Positions 7,582 through 14,750 of a stretch of DNA of 17,353 nucleotides are shown in pieces. The notes beneath the pieces are model-generated. The model saw only the letters and a list, made by a program, of their open reading frames with translations, was not told the DNA's origin and ran no database searches. The DNA is from JBMOLK01 sp049325575 (lineage in GTDB: Bacteria > Bacillota > Clostridia > Acetivibrionales > Acetivibrionaceae): positions 1 to 17,353 of the forward strand of contig JBMOLK010000081.1 in assembly GCA_049325575.1 (NCBI GenBank), in the 5' to 3' direction. How positions within the stretch are numbered: the first letter of the stretch is position 1; every line of letters starts with the position of its first letter. A program made the position numbers and the translations under genes.

Positions 7582-8373
7582 ATGTTAAGTGTAAGAAACC
7601 TTTACTACAGCTATGGAGACATTGAGGTCCTTAAGAAAGTTTCCTTTGATGTGGGGAAAAGTCAATTGTGTGCCTTATTTGGTCCAAACGGCACAGGGGA
7701 AAGTACCTTGTTCAAATGCATCACAAATCTCCTGGATATTAGAAAAAAGGGAGAAATTCTGATTGCTGATAAAAACATAGTAAAAATGCACTTGAATGAA
7801 GTTGCAAAGATTGTAACCTATGTTGCACAAGAGCATAAGCCCTCCTTTCCTTTTATGGTAAAAGAAGTTGTGCTGATGGGCAGAACTCCTCATTTGGGAG
7901 GATTTTTCGGTCCAAGCAGCAAGGATATGGAAGGAGCTGTAAAAGCTATGGAAATGGCAGGTATTTCTCATCTATCCGACAGGCTCTACACAAACTTAAG
8001 TGGGGGGCAGAGACAGTTGGTTTTGATTGCCAGAGCCTTCGCGCAGGATACCGATGTATTACTTCTTGATGAACCTACATCAAACCTTGATTTTAAAAAT
8101 CAGATAGTCATGTGGAATACGATCAAAAATAATACGGCTTATAGTAAAACCACTTTGATTTGTACACATGATCCCAATCATATCTTCTGGTTTTGCGATA
8201 AAGTAATTGTCCTGGGGAAAGATGGATCGATTATCGCTAAGGGGGATCCTGCAGAAGTGATCAATAGGGAAATGCTTAAAGAAATCTATGGAGATCTTTG
8301 TGATATTAAGTATTTATATGATAGATCGGTTGTTGTTCCAAACATTATCAAAAAAGCGCAAGGATTCTATTGA
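7582..8373 (+). CDS. FecE-like ABC transporter ATPase with Walker A Lys to Glu change
   Basis: A 263-aa ABC ATPase of the iron-siderophore/cobalamin import type (FecE/BtuD/FhuC). The signature LSGGQRQLVLIARA (from about 139), Walker B VLLLDEPTSNLD (Asp163, Glu164) and the H-loop THDPNH are normal. Walker A, however, reads GPNGTGESTL (34-43): the invariant lysine, which holds the ATP phosphates, is Glu40 (GAA instead of AAA). Such a change should abolish ATP hydrolysis. The frame is otherwise open. The start at 7582 follows GGAGG by 9 bases and lies 5 bases after the permease stop. With the broken permease, this marks an uptake system drifting after loss of selection, though a sequencing error cannot be excluded. 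Confidence 0.9.
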   Translation: MLSVRNLYYSYGDIEVLKKVSFDVGKSQLCALFGPNGTGESTLFKCITNLLDIRKKGEILIADKNIVKMHLNEVAKIVTYVAQEHKPSFPFMVKEVVLMGRTPHLGGFFGPSSKDMEGAVKAMEMAGISHLSDRLYTNLSGGQRQLVLIARAFAQDTDVLLLDEPTSNLDFKNQIVMWNTIKNNTAYSKTTLICTHDPNHIFWFCDKVIVLGKDGSIIAKGDPAEVINREMLKEIYGDLCDIKYLYDRSVVVPNIIKKAQGFY

Positions 8374-8412
8374 TGCGTTTAAATATGGGAGACCGGGAAA
8401 GGATACAAGGTG

Positions 8413-8787
8413 ATGATTAAATTAAGTCCAATTGTTGATGAAACAATAAAAAAACTGATTGCGGAACAAAACTTGATTAGAAGTTTTGTTGATGCTTATG
8501 GATCTTGTGTTAATATAATCTTTCCGGAGAATCTGAATAAAAATATTCAGAGCATTCAGTCTGTATACCGTAAGCATCATTTAAACGGAAAGATCAGGCC
8601 TTTTGGTTGTTTTAATAATAGTGTTGGCTATTTCAGCAGTGGTATTAAGTATATGAAAATTACGTATTTCAGACATAATGGTTGCGGAGATGTCAATTGG
8701 CTTTTCTGCAGTTGCAATATAATATTATCGCAGCAGAGGCATCTATATCATTTTGTTGATCCCAAAGATACGCTTATCAGCTCGTAA
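8413..8787 (+). pseudogene. Y4yA-like PLP enzyme N-terminus fused to unrelated sequence
   Basis: The first 60 residues resemble the start of Y4yA-family/DapDC-like PLP-dependent decarboxylases: LIRSFVDAYGSCVNIIFPEN followed by a helix and YRKHHLNGKI, where the family then continues into an FAHKAN-type segment that carries the PLP lysine. Here similarity stops at about 8592 and the frame goes on through unrelated residues to 8787. The catalytic lysine and the rest of the barrel are absent, so this is a remnant. Y4yA-like genes often sit in siderophore loci, which fits the iron-uptake genes just upstream. Assignment is from remembered family pattern, so moderately confident. Confidence 0.5.
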
Positions 8788-9049
8788 TTTATATTTTGTT
8801 ATTATACCAGGCAATGACTGTGGTTTTTTCATCATTTCTTCCAGTAATAAGTGGATTGAAAGCGGTAACTGGGTATATATTACTCTGGTCGATATTAATG
8901 ACTTCTATTGAGATTACTATAATTAAGCCATTCACATCATTATATATACAGGTTGGAGGATACTACCATACTCCTCAATAGGCTATATTGTGGCATTCAC
9001 ATGGGCATATATCTATTACAGACTCATACAAGGAAAGTTAAAGGGTTGA
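8597..9049 (+). pseudogene. Degenerate membrane-protein remnant
   Basis: Hydrophobic stretches occur in changing frames: LVVLIIVLAISAVVLSI near 8602-8655, then MTVVFSSFLPVISGLKAVTG from about 8814 and YSSIGYIVAFTWAYIYYRL near 8970-9030, ending in a basic tail and TGA at 9047-9049. No single frame joins them. The pattern suits a decayed multi-helix transporter, perhaps a MATE or MFS exporter, but I cannot name it. Confidence 0.35.
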
Positions 9050-9105
9050 TTGTGTAAGTTTTAATGCACCAAAGTCAAATGTTTATTCAGTTTTGCTAAT
9101 GTAAG

Positions 9106-9801
9106 CTAGAATATACCCGGTTTCTTATCTGTAGGATCTTTAAAGAGGTCTATACTTAACCTACCTGTCGTATCCAGTTCAGCCAGAAAGACCTCCTCAG
9201 GCCTTGAAACTCCGGCCTTTTTTATCTCCTGATCTAGCCATGCAACATCAAGTTTGGCAAATTTTAGGTTGGTATATTGTATTTCACCATCTATGATGAG
9301 CGGAAGGGAGATTCCTTCATACTGTGTATCAATTTTTAAATCACTAGGGTTAACGGGACGGCTCTGAGATGTAGGAATTACTGATAGATTACCATTTGGT
9401 TCAATGATTGCAAATTCTACATCGGAGATCTTGGCATAGCCCTGAAGTCTTAATAGTGATAGAAGGAAAGGCAGGTTCATTCTGTTTCTTTTCAGAGCTT
9501 CTCTATCAACCTTTCCATTTACAACAATTATATCTGGTTTTAAATCAAAATTATAGAATCTTTTTCGAAGGGATATCCACCCCACAACCATGGCTCCTAT
9601 AGCAATTGTGAGAGAACCTAAAAAAGCTTTGGAGCTTATCTTAAATACAAGAGGCTCTGCTGCTACGTTTGCAAATACCATTAAAGCAGTAAAGTCGTAG
9701 GATGTCAGTTGTGATATGGATTTCTTGCCTATAAGTCTTACGCAGAACCATGAAAAAAGTAACACTATTATACACCTAAATATATATACGAAAGCTTCCA
9801 T
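9106..9801 (-). CDS. DUF421 (YetF-like) membrane protein
   Basis: A 231-aa DUF421/YetF family protein. The N-terminus has three hydrophobic segments (about 4-22, 36-55, 60-78) with family motifs RLIGKKSISQLTSYDF and a VFANVAAEP-like block. The soluble part carries DIIVVNGKV, NRMNLPFLLSLLRLQG and ISDVEFAIIEPNGNLSV, all typical, then a second small domain ending in VFLAELDTTGRLSIDL. These proteins are common in spore formers; some related members affect spore properties, but no biochemical activity is agreed. AGGAGG lies just before the ATG and overlaps the stop of the DUF4363 gene upstream, so the two are co-transcribed and probably translationally coupled. Confidence 0.9.
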   Translation of the reverse strand: MEAFVYIFRCIIVLLFSWFCVRLIGKKSISQLTSYDFTALMVFANVAAEPLVFKISSKAFLGSLTIAIGAMVVGWISLRKRFYNFDLKPDIIVVNGKVDREALKRNRMNLPFLLSLLRLQGYAKISDVEFAIIEPNGNLSVIPTSQSRPVNPSDLKIDTQYEGISLPLIIDGEIQYTNLKFAKLDVAWLDQEIKKAGVSRPEEVFLAELDTTGRLSIDLFKDPTDKKPGIF

Positions 9802-9814
9802 TTGCTCTTCCTCC

Positions 9815-10189
9815 TTATGGTTGTGGTATAACTTTAATAAAATTGTGCCATAGTATTAATGTAGACTTTGCTTGACTGACCGTTTCGGTATCATCTTTCG
9901 TTTTAATCGCTCCCTGTATCCTGGCTAGGTTTTCCATGAAGAGAGAAAAGTCTTCTTCTGCATAATTAAGAGCAAGAAAGTATTTATCCTTTTCCCATAA
10001 TTCCAATAGCTTGTTTACAGAGTTTTCTGCTTCCTCCCATTTACCCTGTTCGGCATACTGAATGATATTATTAAGGTGACTCTTTATAGGTTCCCCGGAA
10101 GGGAATAAGGTGTTTTGTGCAACAAAAAAAGCTAAAAAGAGTAAAATGATTAATCCAAATAACGATATTGTTACTGTTCTATTTCTCAA
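9815..10189 (-). CDS. DUF4363-family membrane-anchored protein
   Basis: A 124-aa protein with one N-terminal hydrophobic segment (about residues 8-26, VTISLFGLIILLFLAFFVA) acting as a membrane anchor or uncleaved signal, followed by a helical outer domain rich in charged residues. Pattern and context match DUF4363 proteins, often found next to DUF421 genes in clostridia. Function is unknown. The start is TTG at 10189, supported by AGGAGG seven bases upstream; no ATG is available. It lies between a broken DUF421 copy (stop 12 bases upstream) and an intact DUF421 gene, suggesting an original DUF421-DUF4363-DUF421 operon. Confidence 0.8.
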   Translation of the reverse strand: MRNRTVTISLFGLIILLFLAFFVAQNTLFPSGEPIKSHLNNIIQYAEQGKWEEAENSVNKLLELWEKDKYFLALNYAEEDFSLFMENLARIQGAIKTKDDTETVSQAKSTLILWHNFIKVIPQP

Positions 10190-10200
10190 TGCTATTCCTC

Positions 10201-10621
10201 CTATTCAATTGCATATTTACCCGGTTCCTCTTTAGAGGTTTGCTTTTTTGATACATACAGGTTCCCTGAAGTATCCTGGCCAGCGTAGAACACATCTTTT
10301 CATTCTGTATACTATGGCCTTTAATTTGATCCATCAACCACTGTTCAGTCAGGTTTATAGATGTACTAAGTCAATAATCAATGTTATCAGAGACACACCA
10401 ATAAGTACTACAAAGCCGGACAGAGAGGTGTTTTGCTGTACTGTAGCTGCACTAACCGCTGTAGAACCTAGAATTATATCTACAACAAAGTCAAAAAAGG
10501 TCATCTGTGATACCAATTTTCTGCCCAATACTCGTGTCAGTATTAAAGTCACAAAATAAACTGCAACAGTTAGTATTGCAACTTTTATAAAAATCTGTGC
10601 CATAGCATATGTCCCTACCAT
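10201..10621 (-). pseudogene. Second DUF421 gene, internally deleted and frameshifted
   Basis: The first 88 codons read as a DUF421 N-terminus (VTLILTRVLGRKLVSQMTFF, FVVDIILGSTAVSAATVQ) and stop at 10355. Past that stop the sequence continues in frame as the family's C-terminus (NLTEQWLMDQIKGHSIQNEK), and after a one-base slip near 10295-10303 as VFYAGQDTSGNLYVSKK through to a TAG at 10201-10203. Roughly 90-100 middle residues are absent. So the gene carries a central deletion with a stop at the join, plus a frameshift. The start may be 10621 or, with a better GGTAGGGA site, 10603. This copy differs clearly from the intact downstream one, so they are old paralogues. Confidence 0.75.
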
Positions 10622-10674
10622 CTTTATTAGCTATTTTTTACATGGATAGTAAGGATTATTCATTATGTACTATA

Positions 10675-10856
10675 CTAGTTGTATTTCAGCATCTCACTAG
10701 AGCAGGTTAAATTCTCAACTGTTTCTCTGAAGCCTGTGTTATTGTCGATTATAACTTCATCAGAAGGTGTCTCTTCAGATAAGTTAAATTCCTGGGGCTC
10801 ATCCACATGGCCTCTTACCATAGGTGGTGGTCAAAGCCTTTATTTGGGCCATACAT
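10675..10856 (-). pseudogene. Short frameshifted ORF before the DUF421 block
   Basis: A perfect AGGAGG (10864-10869) stands 7 bases before an ATG at 10856 that opens MYGPNKGFDHH and then hits TAA. Shifting frame by one base continues as MVRGHVDEPQEFNLSEETPS and on, about 60 codons in all, ending in TAG at 10675-10677. The good start site and acidic low-complexity tail suggest a real small gene broken by a one-base indel near 10820-10833. I do not recognise the family. Confidence 0.4.
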
Positions 10857-11019
10857 AATTATTCCTCCTGAAATAAGTTAAGAAAGCAATAACTTATGTA
10901 AACAATATATTGGTGTTTCCTATTTTAATAAGTATAAATTCCTTGTAAACATAAAGAGACAAAAATAATAAGATTCAATGTGATATTGGTTATCTCCTTT
11001 AGCAAATAAGCAGTTTGTA

Positions 11020-11047
11020 ACGGAATGCTTATTGTTAACATAATATA
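11020..11047 (+). promoter_or_regulatory. Sigma-K-like mother-cell sporulation promoter
   Basis: AC at 11020-11021 and CATAATATA at 11039-11047 are 17 bases apart, matching the known SigK pattern AC-N16/17-CATANNNTA. It lies about 47 bases upstream of a coat-like gene, a fitting target. The surrounding TTAACATAATATATA recurs exactly at 15336-15350. Confidence 0.5.
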
Positions 11048-11093
11048 TAACAGGATGCAATACTTTTGTCTTATAAGGAAAGAGGTGAAATAT

Positions 11094-11555
11094 ATGGCAA
11101 ACGGATTTGGTTTTGGTGGAGGTGCCGGTGGTTTTACTGGTGGGAATTATGCAGCTCTGCTTGCAAACTATATTGGTGAGACTGTAACTATATTTACTTC
11201 AAGCGGTGGACAATCAGGAGCTGGTTTTACCGGTGTGGTGATGGCTGTAAACAATGTATTTGTACGTCTTCTTACTAGAATTGGACCACCTCCAGGATGC
11301 TCACTGGGAAACGCATGTGCAGGATTTAATGTAGGCTATGGCTATGGAGCAGCTGGAGCGGGTGTTGGCGGTTTCGGCGGAGGTGTGGTAGCTGGCGGAG
11401 CAGGTGTAGGTTATGGTGCAGGTCCTGTATTGCCTGCAAGTGTAAACGGTGCAGTAACAGCCGGTGGCTGGAACGGTTACCCTGTAGCTACTGTAGGATC
11501 AGTAACAGATATACCGATTGCATCCATTGTTTCCTTCGTTCACAATGCAGTATAA
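11094..11555 (+). CDS. Gly-rich spore coat-like protein
   Basis: A 153-aa protein. After a Gly/Phe-rich start (FGFGGGAGGFTGG) comes a segment at about 18-65 that looks like a small beta-barrel (YIGETVTIFTSSGG, FTGVVMAVNNVFVRLLT), of the type seen in DUF2642-like coat proteins. A Gly/Ala/Tyr-rich repeat region follows (about 80-118), then a C-terminal strand pattern (VTDIPIASIVSFVHNAV) that may close the barrel. Two cysteines lie in PPPGCSLGNAC. Composition, sigma-K-like promoter and neighbouring GerP-like genes argue for a spore coat or surface protein; this is inference. The start at 11094 follows AGAGGTGA; an ATG at 11025 lies inside the promoter. I do not recognise a named gene. Confidence 0.75.
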   Translation: MANGFGFGGGAGGFTGGNYAALLANYIGETVTIFTSSGGQSGAGFTGVVMAVNNVFVRLLTRIGPPPGCSLGNACAGFNVGYGYGAAGAGVGGFGGGVVAGGAGVGYGAGPVLPASVNGAVTAGGWNGYPVATVGSVTDIPIASIVSFVHNAV

Positions 11556-11589
11556 AGCTTAGTGTAAGACAGTAGATACACACACAGGT

Positions 11590-11620
11590 TAATGGGGGGC
11601 ACAATTAATGCCTCCCATTA
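11590..11620 (+). terminator. Strong hairpin after the coat-like gene
   Basis: TAATGGGGGGCA pairs with TGCCTCCCATTA (12 bp, one G-T wobble) around a 7-base loop, 34 bases after the stop. No immediate T-run follows, so termination is likely but imperfect. Confidence 0.45.
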
Positions 11621-11664
11621 CTGAGCTGCTATTATTCTTTAAAATAAGGAGTGAAATATAATGT

Positions 11665-11888
11665 ATGGACTCAAGATATCTTCCTTTTTATGACGGGCTC
11701 TATGGCGGATCGCTGCAATCTGCACTTTATTTGCGGCAGGTACTGTATATATAAAAAAGCTGCATTCTTCTGTATTTTTATATTCCAAAAAACATAACAG
11801 ACCGGGTGAATTAGTAAAGGGTATTACAAGGACTAATGGTATGAATTGGAGCCGACCAGTAGCAAACTCTGCTGATGAATATGATTAA
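11665..11888 (+). pseudogene. Short frameshifted ORF, unknown family
   Basis: Behind AAGGAGTGA lie ATGs at 11661 and 11665. The first gives only ten codons. The second reads MDSRYLPFYDGLYGGSLQSA and stops at 11752. A neighbouring frame carries on from the TATATATA run (KKLHSSVFLYSKKHNRPG to SADEYD) ending at 11886-11888. A slip in the TA repeat or a 1-base loss near 11745 would explain this, giving an original product of about 75 aa. No family recognised. From here to 12080 I see only AT-rich sequence. Confidence 0.35.
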
Positions 11889-12080
11889 TATTACAGCAGA
11901 TGTGTTTATAATAAACAGAGTAAATTTATCCTAACAATATGGTAAAGTTTAATATCATGTGATTTGGCTTCATTATGTAACTCTTTTACTCTGTATTGAA
12001 TACATTATCTTAGAGATAGTATTTACTCTTAAGAACTGCTGAACAAAAAAGCTGAAATCTTTTATTAAGGTGGGATTGAA

Positions 12081-12338
12081 TTGTCGCTCTTAGAGCCTTT
12101 TGGAATTGTTTTTGGGGGTTTTAAAGTTAATGCAATGGAAAATACGTCTTCAATTAATGTAGGTGAAACTTTTCTTCAAGCATTAGACAGTATTGTAAAG
12201 AATAATCTAATTGCCGGTCAGACTTATGGGGACTTTGACTTAATTAATGAGCAATCTATAGCATCACCTATTTATGATTCTGATCTACAAGACACCGTGA
12301 AGCCTATGATAATGTCTCCCCTCGGTCTTGAAGATTAA
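12081..12338 (+). CDS. GerPA/GerPF-like spore protein, copy 1
   Basis: An 85-aa protein resembling the GerPA/GerPF family: a beta strand FGGFKVNAMENTSSINVGE (family pattern G-P-I-K-I-N-x-V ... V-x-x-G-D), a variable middle, then GQTYGDFDLINEQ and SPIYDSDLQDT (family: TGDF ... N ... DPD ... DQ). In Bacillus, GerP proteins let small germinants pass the spore coat. About 59 of 85 residues match the copy at 13743. The start is TTG, with AAGGTGGG 6-7 bases upstream; both copies use TTG and share the leader. The constant ending MSPLGLED in both copies is notable. The family call is from pattern, not search. Confidence 0.75.
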   Translation: MSLLEPFGIVFGGFKVNAMENTSSINVGETFLQALDSIVKNNLIAGQTYGDFDLINEQSIASPIYDSDLQDTVKPMIMSPLGLED

Positions 12339-12497
12339 AAGTTTTAACTTCCAGCACTTAGCTTTGGATATGGTCTGGCAGATTATTCTTCCAGGCCTTA
12401 TCCCATTTCAAAGCTTATTTAACACTATATTATCGTTAACACTTTTATATGTTTATGAATAATATATTAGAGAATCAAACTTTAGAGGATAGTATCT

Positions 12498-12968
12498 ATG
12501 AATGATCTACAGTATACACCAAGCTCTTCATTCCTGTCGGAATATTTAAATGAAGTAAAAGAAATGATTAATGAGTTTAGATCTGAATTCAGTAATGAGT
12601 TTAAAGGAAAAGATATAGGAGTAACCCCTACGGCAAAAGAAAAATCAGCTCATTTTCCATTACAACTTTGGGAAACGCATGACAAGTATTATGTCTTGAT
12701 ATTTATACCTGGCGTTAAGTCAAAGGAGGACGTAAAGGTAACCCTCATTAATAGCCAAACTTTATACATACAAGTATATCTTCCTTCGTTCAAACCTTCA
12801 AATGATAGCTTTCTGATACATTCAGAGATCTTAAGATCTTCTGAAAGAAGTGTACTTCTACCGGAGTCAGTACTGTCAGAAATTGATGTACAAAGTTTAA
12901 AAAATGGTATATTTACTGTTATCTTAAACAAAAGCAGTCAAAACATAGAAATACCTATAGACTTTTAA
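12498..12968 (+). CDS. Divergent Hsp20/alpha-crystallin protein 1
   Basis: A 156-aa protein with an N-terminal helical arm (about 1-52) and an alpha-crystallin domain (about 54-153): LWETHDKYYVLIFIPGVKSKEDVKV, a paired strand block LYIQVYLPSF, and a closing G-I-F-T-V-I-L strand where classical small heat-shock proteins have A-x-x-x-x-G-V-L. Small heat-shock proteins hold unfolded proteins; B. subtilis CotM and CotP are spore coat members of this superfamily. Placement among GerP-like genes makes a coat role more likely than heat-shock duty. The ATG follows AGAGGAT by 7 bases. It lacks the usual C-terminal I-x-I tail, though EIPIDF at the end is similar. Confidence 0.8.
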   Translation: MNDLQYTPSSSFLSEYLNEVKEMINEFRSEFSNEFKGKDIGVTPTAKEKSAHFPLQLWETHDKYYVLIFIPGVKSKEDVKVTLINSQTLYIQVYLPSFKPSNDSFLIHSEILRSSERSVLLPESVLSEIDVQSLKNGIFTVILNKSSQNIEIPIDF

Positions 12969-13023
12969 AAATAGATTTTTAGAAAAAACCATGCCTATAC
13001 TACAGTAAAAGGGGGTCATTAGC

Positions 13024-13251
13024 ATTGAAAAAATAGAATTTAACATAGGTATTATAAAAGTTATGCATATGTCGGGTACAGCCTCTTTAGTAATAGGCAG
13101 AAGTCAGTATGAAAAACAGTCCAACCATTCTAAAACCAACAACGGCTTAGGGAGCACCTATGGAGATAACTGTGAAAACAATTTAAAACCATATAAGTCA
13201 GTTTTGTATGATAAGGATGCTGTTGACAATCCCGTTGAGAAAGATGAGTGA
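13024..13251 (+). CDS. GerPB/GerPD-like small protein, apparent ATT start
   Basis: The frame from 13024 reads IEKIEFNIGIIKVMHMSG then TASLVIGRSQY and a polar tail, about 75 aa. This recalls GerPB/GerPD, whose start pattern is I-x-V-G-x-I-K-V-x-x-x-S-x-S-S-x-x-x-I-G. Codons before the ATG at 13063 encode the first conserved strand, yet no ATG, GTG or TTG lies upstream in frame. AAAAGGGGGTC stands 6-8 bases before an ATT at 13024, so initiation at ATT, rare but known (infC), is the simplest reading; the alternative is a mutated start codon. An ATG start at 13063 would drop half the conserved region and has no site. Family assignment is moderate. Confidence 0.5.
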   Translation: MEKIEFNIGIIKVMHMSGTASLVIGRSQYEKQSNHSKTNNGLGSTYGDNCENNLKPYKSVLYDKDAVDNPVEKDE

Positions 13252-13325
13252 GCATATAAAATTATAAGTGATGACAAAAAATTCAGCAAAATTCAGTAGA
13301 CTATTAATAGGAAAGAGGATATATT

Positions 13326-13724
13326 ATGGAGTCAGATATAAAAAATGCTTTTTACAATAAAATGAACAGGGTGCCACAAGCATATAGTAAAGCACAAAAC
13401 CGGCTGCATAAAGGAACTGGGATCAGTATTAGAACACCCAGAATGGATATGTATTCATCTGAAGTCATGTACTTAATACGTTTAAGCATCCCTGGAGTAC
13501 GGAAAGAGGATATAAAGGTCTTATTTAATGATAAAAACCAAATTGAGCTTAAAGGAAGAGTTAACCTACAAGGACAGGATACACTTAAAGAAGCAATCCT
13601 AAAAGAAATATATGAGGGCCCGTTTATGCGCCAAATTGATATTCCAGAAGATGCAGATAAGGACAACATAAAATTTGCTTATCAGGCTGGCATACTTGAG
13701 TTGACTATTCCTAAGAAAAAATAG
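13326..13724 (+). CDS. Hsp20/alpha-crystallin protein 2 (most canonical)
   Basis: A 132-aa small heat-shock-type protein, nearest to the classical form in the cluster. The alpha-crystallin domain covers about 37-132: MDMYSSEVMYLIRLSIPGVR, KEDIKVLF, IELKGRV, a loop, RQIDIPEDADKDNIKFAY and the conserved closing AYQAGILELTIPK. The N-terminal arm is short and basic, and the C-terminal extension is only KKK, so it has no I-x-I anchor for building large oligomers. It may work as dimers or in mixed assemblies with the other two Hsp20-like products. GAAAGAGGAT precedes the ATG by 6 bases. The GerPA/GerPF-like copy 2 starts 18 bases after its stop, so the two are surely co-transcribed. Confidence 0.9.
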   Translation: MESDIKNAFYNKMNRVPQAYSKAQNRLHKGTGISIRTPRMDMYSSEVMYLIRLSIPGVRKEDIKVLFNDKNQIELKGRVNLQGQDTLKEAILKEIYEGPFMRQIDIPEDADKDNIKFAYQAGILELTIPKKK

Positions 13725-13742
13725 TATAAAGGTGGTATTAAA

Positions 13743-14000
13743 TTGGGACTGAATGAACCTTTCGGAATTATTTTTGGAGGATTTAAAATCAATGCGATGG
13801 AAAATACATCTTCAATTGCTATAGGAGAGGTTTTTTATCAAGCACTTGATAGTCAAGAAAAACTTAACATTATTGCAGGTCAAACATATGGTGATTATGA
13901 CATTAATAATATTCAACCAATCAATTCACCTATTTTTGATCCTGACGGTATTGATACTATGGTACCTGTAACAATGTCTCCTCTAGGGCTAGAAGATTAG
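13743..14000 (+). CDS. GerPA/GerPF-like spore protein, copy 2
   Basis: An 85-aa paralogue of the 12081 protein (about 59/85 identical): FGGFKINAMENTSSIAIGE, GQTYGDYDINNIQ, SPIFDPDGIDT, and the same MSPLGLED end. This copy keeps the family's DPD triplet, which copy 1 has changed to DSD, so it is closer to the GerPA/GerPF pattern. It starts at TTG behind AAAGGTGG, like copy 1. It follows the canonical Hsp20 gene by 18 bases, while copy 1 precedes Hsp20 protein 1 by about 160 bases; the Hsp20 plus GerP-like pairing appears twice. Expected in the spore coat or inner coat, by analogy with Bacillus GerP. Confidence 0.78.
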   Translation: MGLNEPFGIIFGGFKINAMENTSSIAIGEVFYQALDSQEKLNIIAGQTYGDYDINNIQPINSPIFDPDGIDTMVPVTMSPLGLED

Positions 14001-14055
14001 ACTTCTCAATATACCAATAATTGTTTGTACTATGCTAAACACTTACGGGTTCAGA

Positions 14056-14064
14056 CATAACTTA
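14056..14064 (+). promoter_or_regulatory. Possible sigma-K -10 element
   Basis: CATAACTTA fits CATANNNTA about 50 bases before the next gene; the nearest AC (14039-14040) is 15 bases upstream, one shorter than usual. In AT-rich DNA this could be chance. Confidence 0.25.
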
Positions 14065-14114
14065 CATGAGGCAAAAGGTTATTTATAAATTTTTAGAATA
14101 TGGAGATGAGAAAA

Positions 14115-14699
14115 GTGCCAAGATTTAATCCTAAGGTCGATCCCTTAGACTTTGCTATAAAACTAAGGGAATTTATCAATTATCTAAACTCAGGGAGCAG
14201 CACAAATAAAGAGTCCAGGCAGACGTTACCCGGCCCCTCTTTTCAGCCAGGTAACATGCCTTCGTTTGGAGATTTTTCAAGGCTTAATGAATATATTAGA
14301 GAAACAATTAATCAATCATTTAGTCAACACTTAGGCAGCATGTTCAATCAGCCTTCAGGTTTTCCCTTTAACTTTAGCGGCCCTGCAGACAACCGGAATG
14401 CTCCATCAGACTCTATGAATGAGACGTTAAAGACCCAAGTGTTTGAAACACATGAAATGGTTATAGTAAGAGTTGGAATTCCCGAACACATTAATGAAAG
14501 GCTTCTCAGAATACGTACAGGGACAAACAAGTTAATCATAAGGTGGGGACCGGATAAAGACAATCAACTAACCATACAGCTTCCAGCAGTTATCAAAAGC
14601 GATGATGTGTCCGCAAGCATTAAAGAACATGTTCTTGAAGTCAAAATGCCCAAGGAGTCCGAGCCTCATTTAAGAGATATCGATATAAACCGTTCTTAA
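14115..14699 (+). CDS. Divergent Hsp20/alpha-crystallin protein 3
   Basis: A 194-aa protein. The first 100 residues are a Pro/Gly/Asn/Ser-rich arm with a helical start (VDPLDFAIKLREFINYLNSG) and several Phe residues. A degenerate alpha-crystallin domain follows at about 105-190: VFETHEMVIVRVGIPEHINE, KLIIRWG, QLTIQLPAVI and the closing VLEVKMPKE. Its VFETHE strand echoes LWETHD of Hsp20 protein 1, so these two are probably closer to each other than to protein 2. The GTG at 14115 has GGAGATGAG nine bases upstream; an in-frame ATG at 14100 (199 aa) has no site. Long disordered arms suit a structural coat protein, but that is inference. Confidence 0.75.
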   Translation: MPRFNPKVDPLDFAIKLREFINYLNSGSSTNKESRQTLPGPSFQPGNMPSFGDFSRLNEYIRETINQSFSQHLGSMFNQPSGFPFNFSGPADNRNAPSDSMNETLKTQVFETHEMVIVRVGIPEHINERLLRIRTGTNKLIIRWGPDKDNQLTIQLPAVIKSDDVSASIKEHVLEVKMPKESEPHLRDIDINRS

Positions 14700-14750
14700 C
14701 CTGCCAAAGAATTCCGTGTAATACGAAAATTATGGAAGGAGAGGTATCTA

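Noticed and set aside
12370..12405. Weak hairpin after GerP-like copy 1 as terminator
   Set aside because: Only a 7-bp stem with a wobble and a long loop, no T-run.
14348..14563. Minus-strand frame within Hsp20 protein 3
   Set aside because: Shadow of the plus-strand coding sequence; no start signals.
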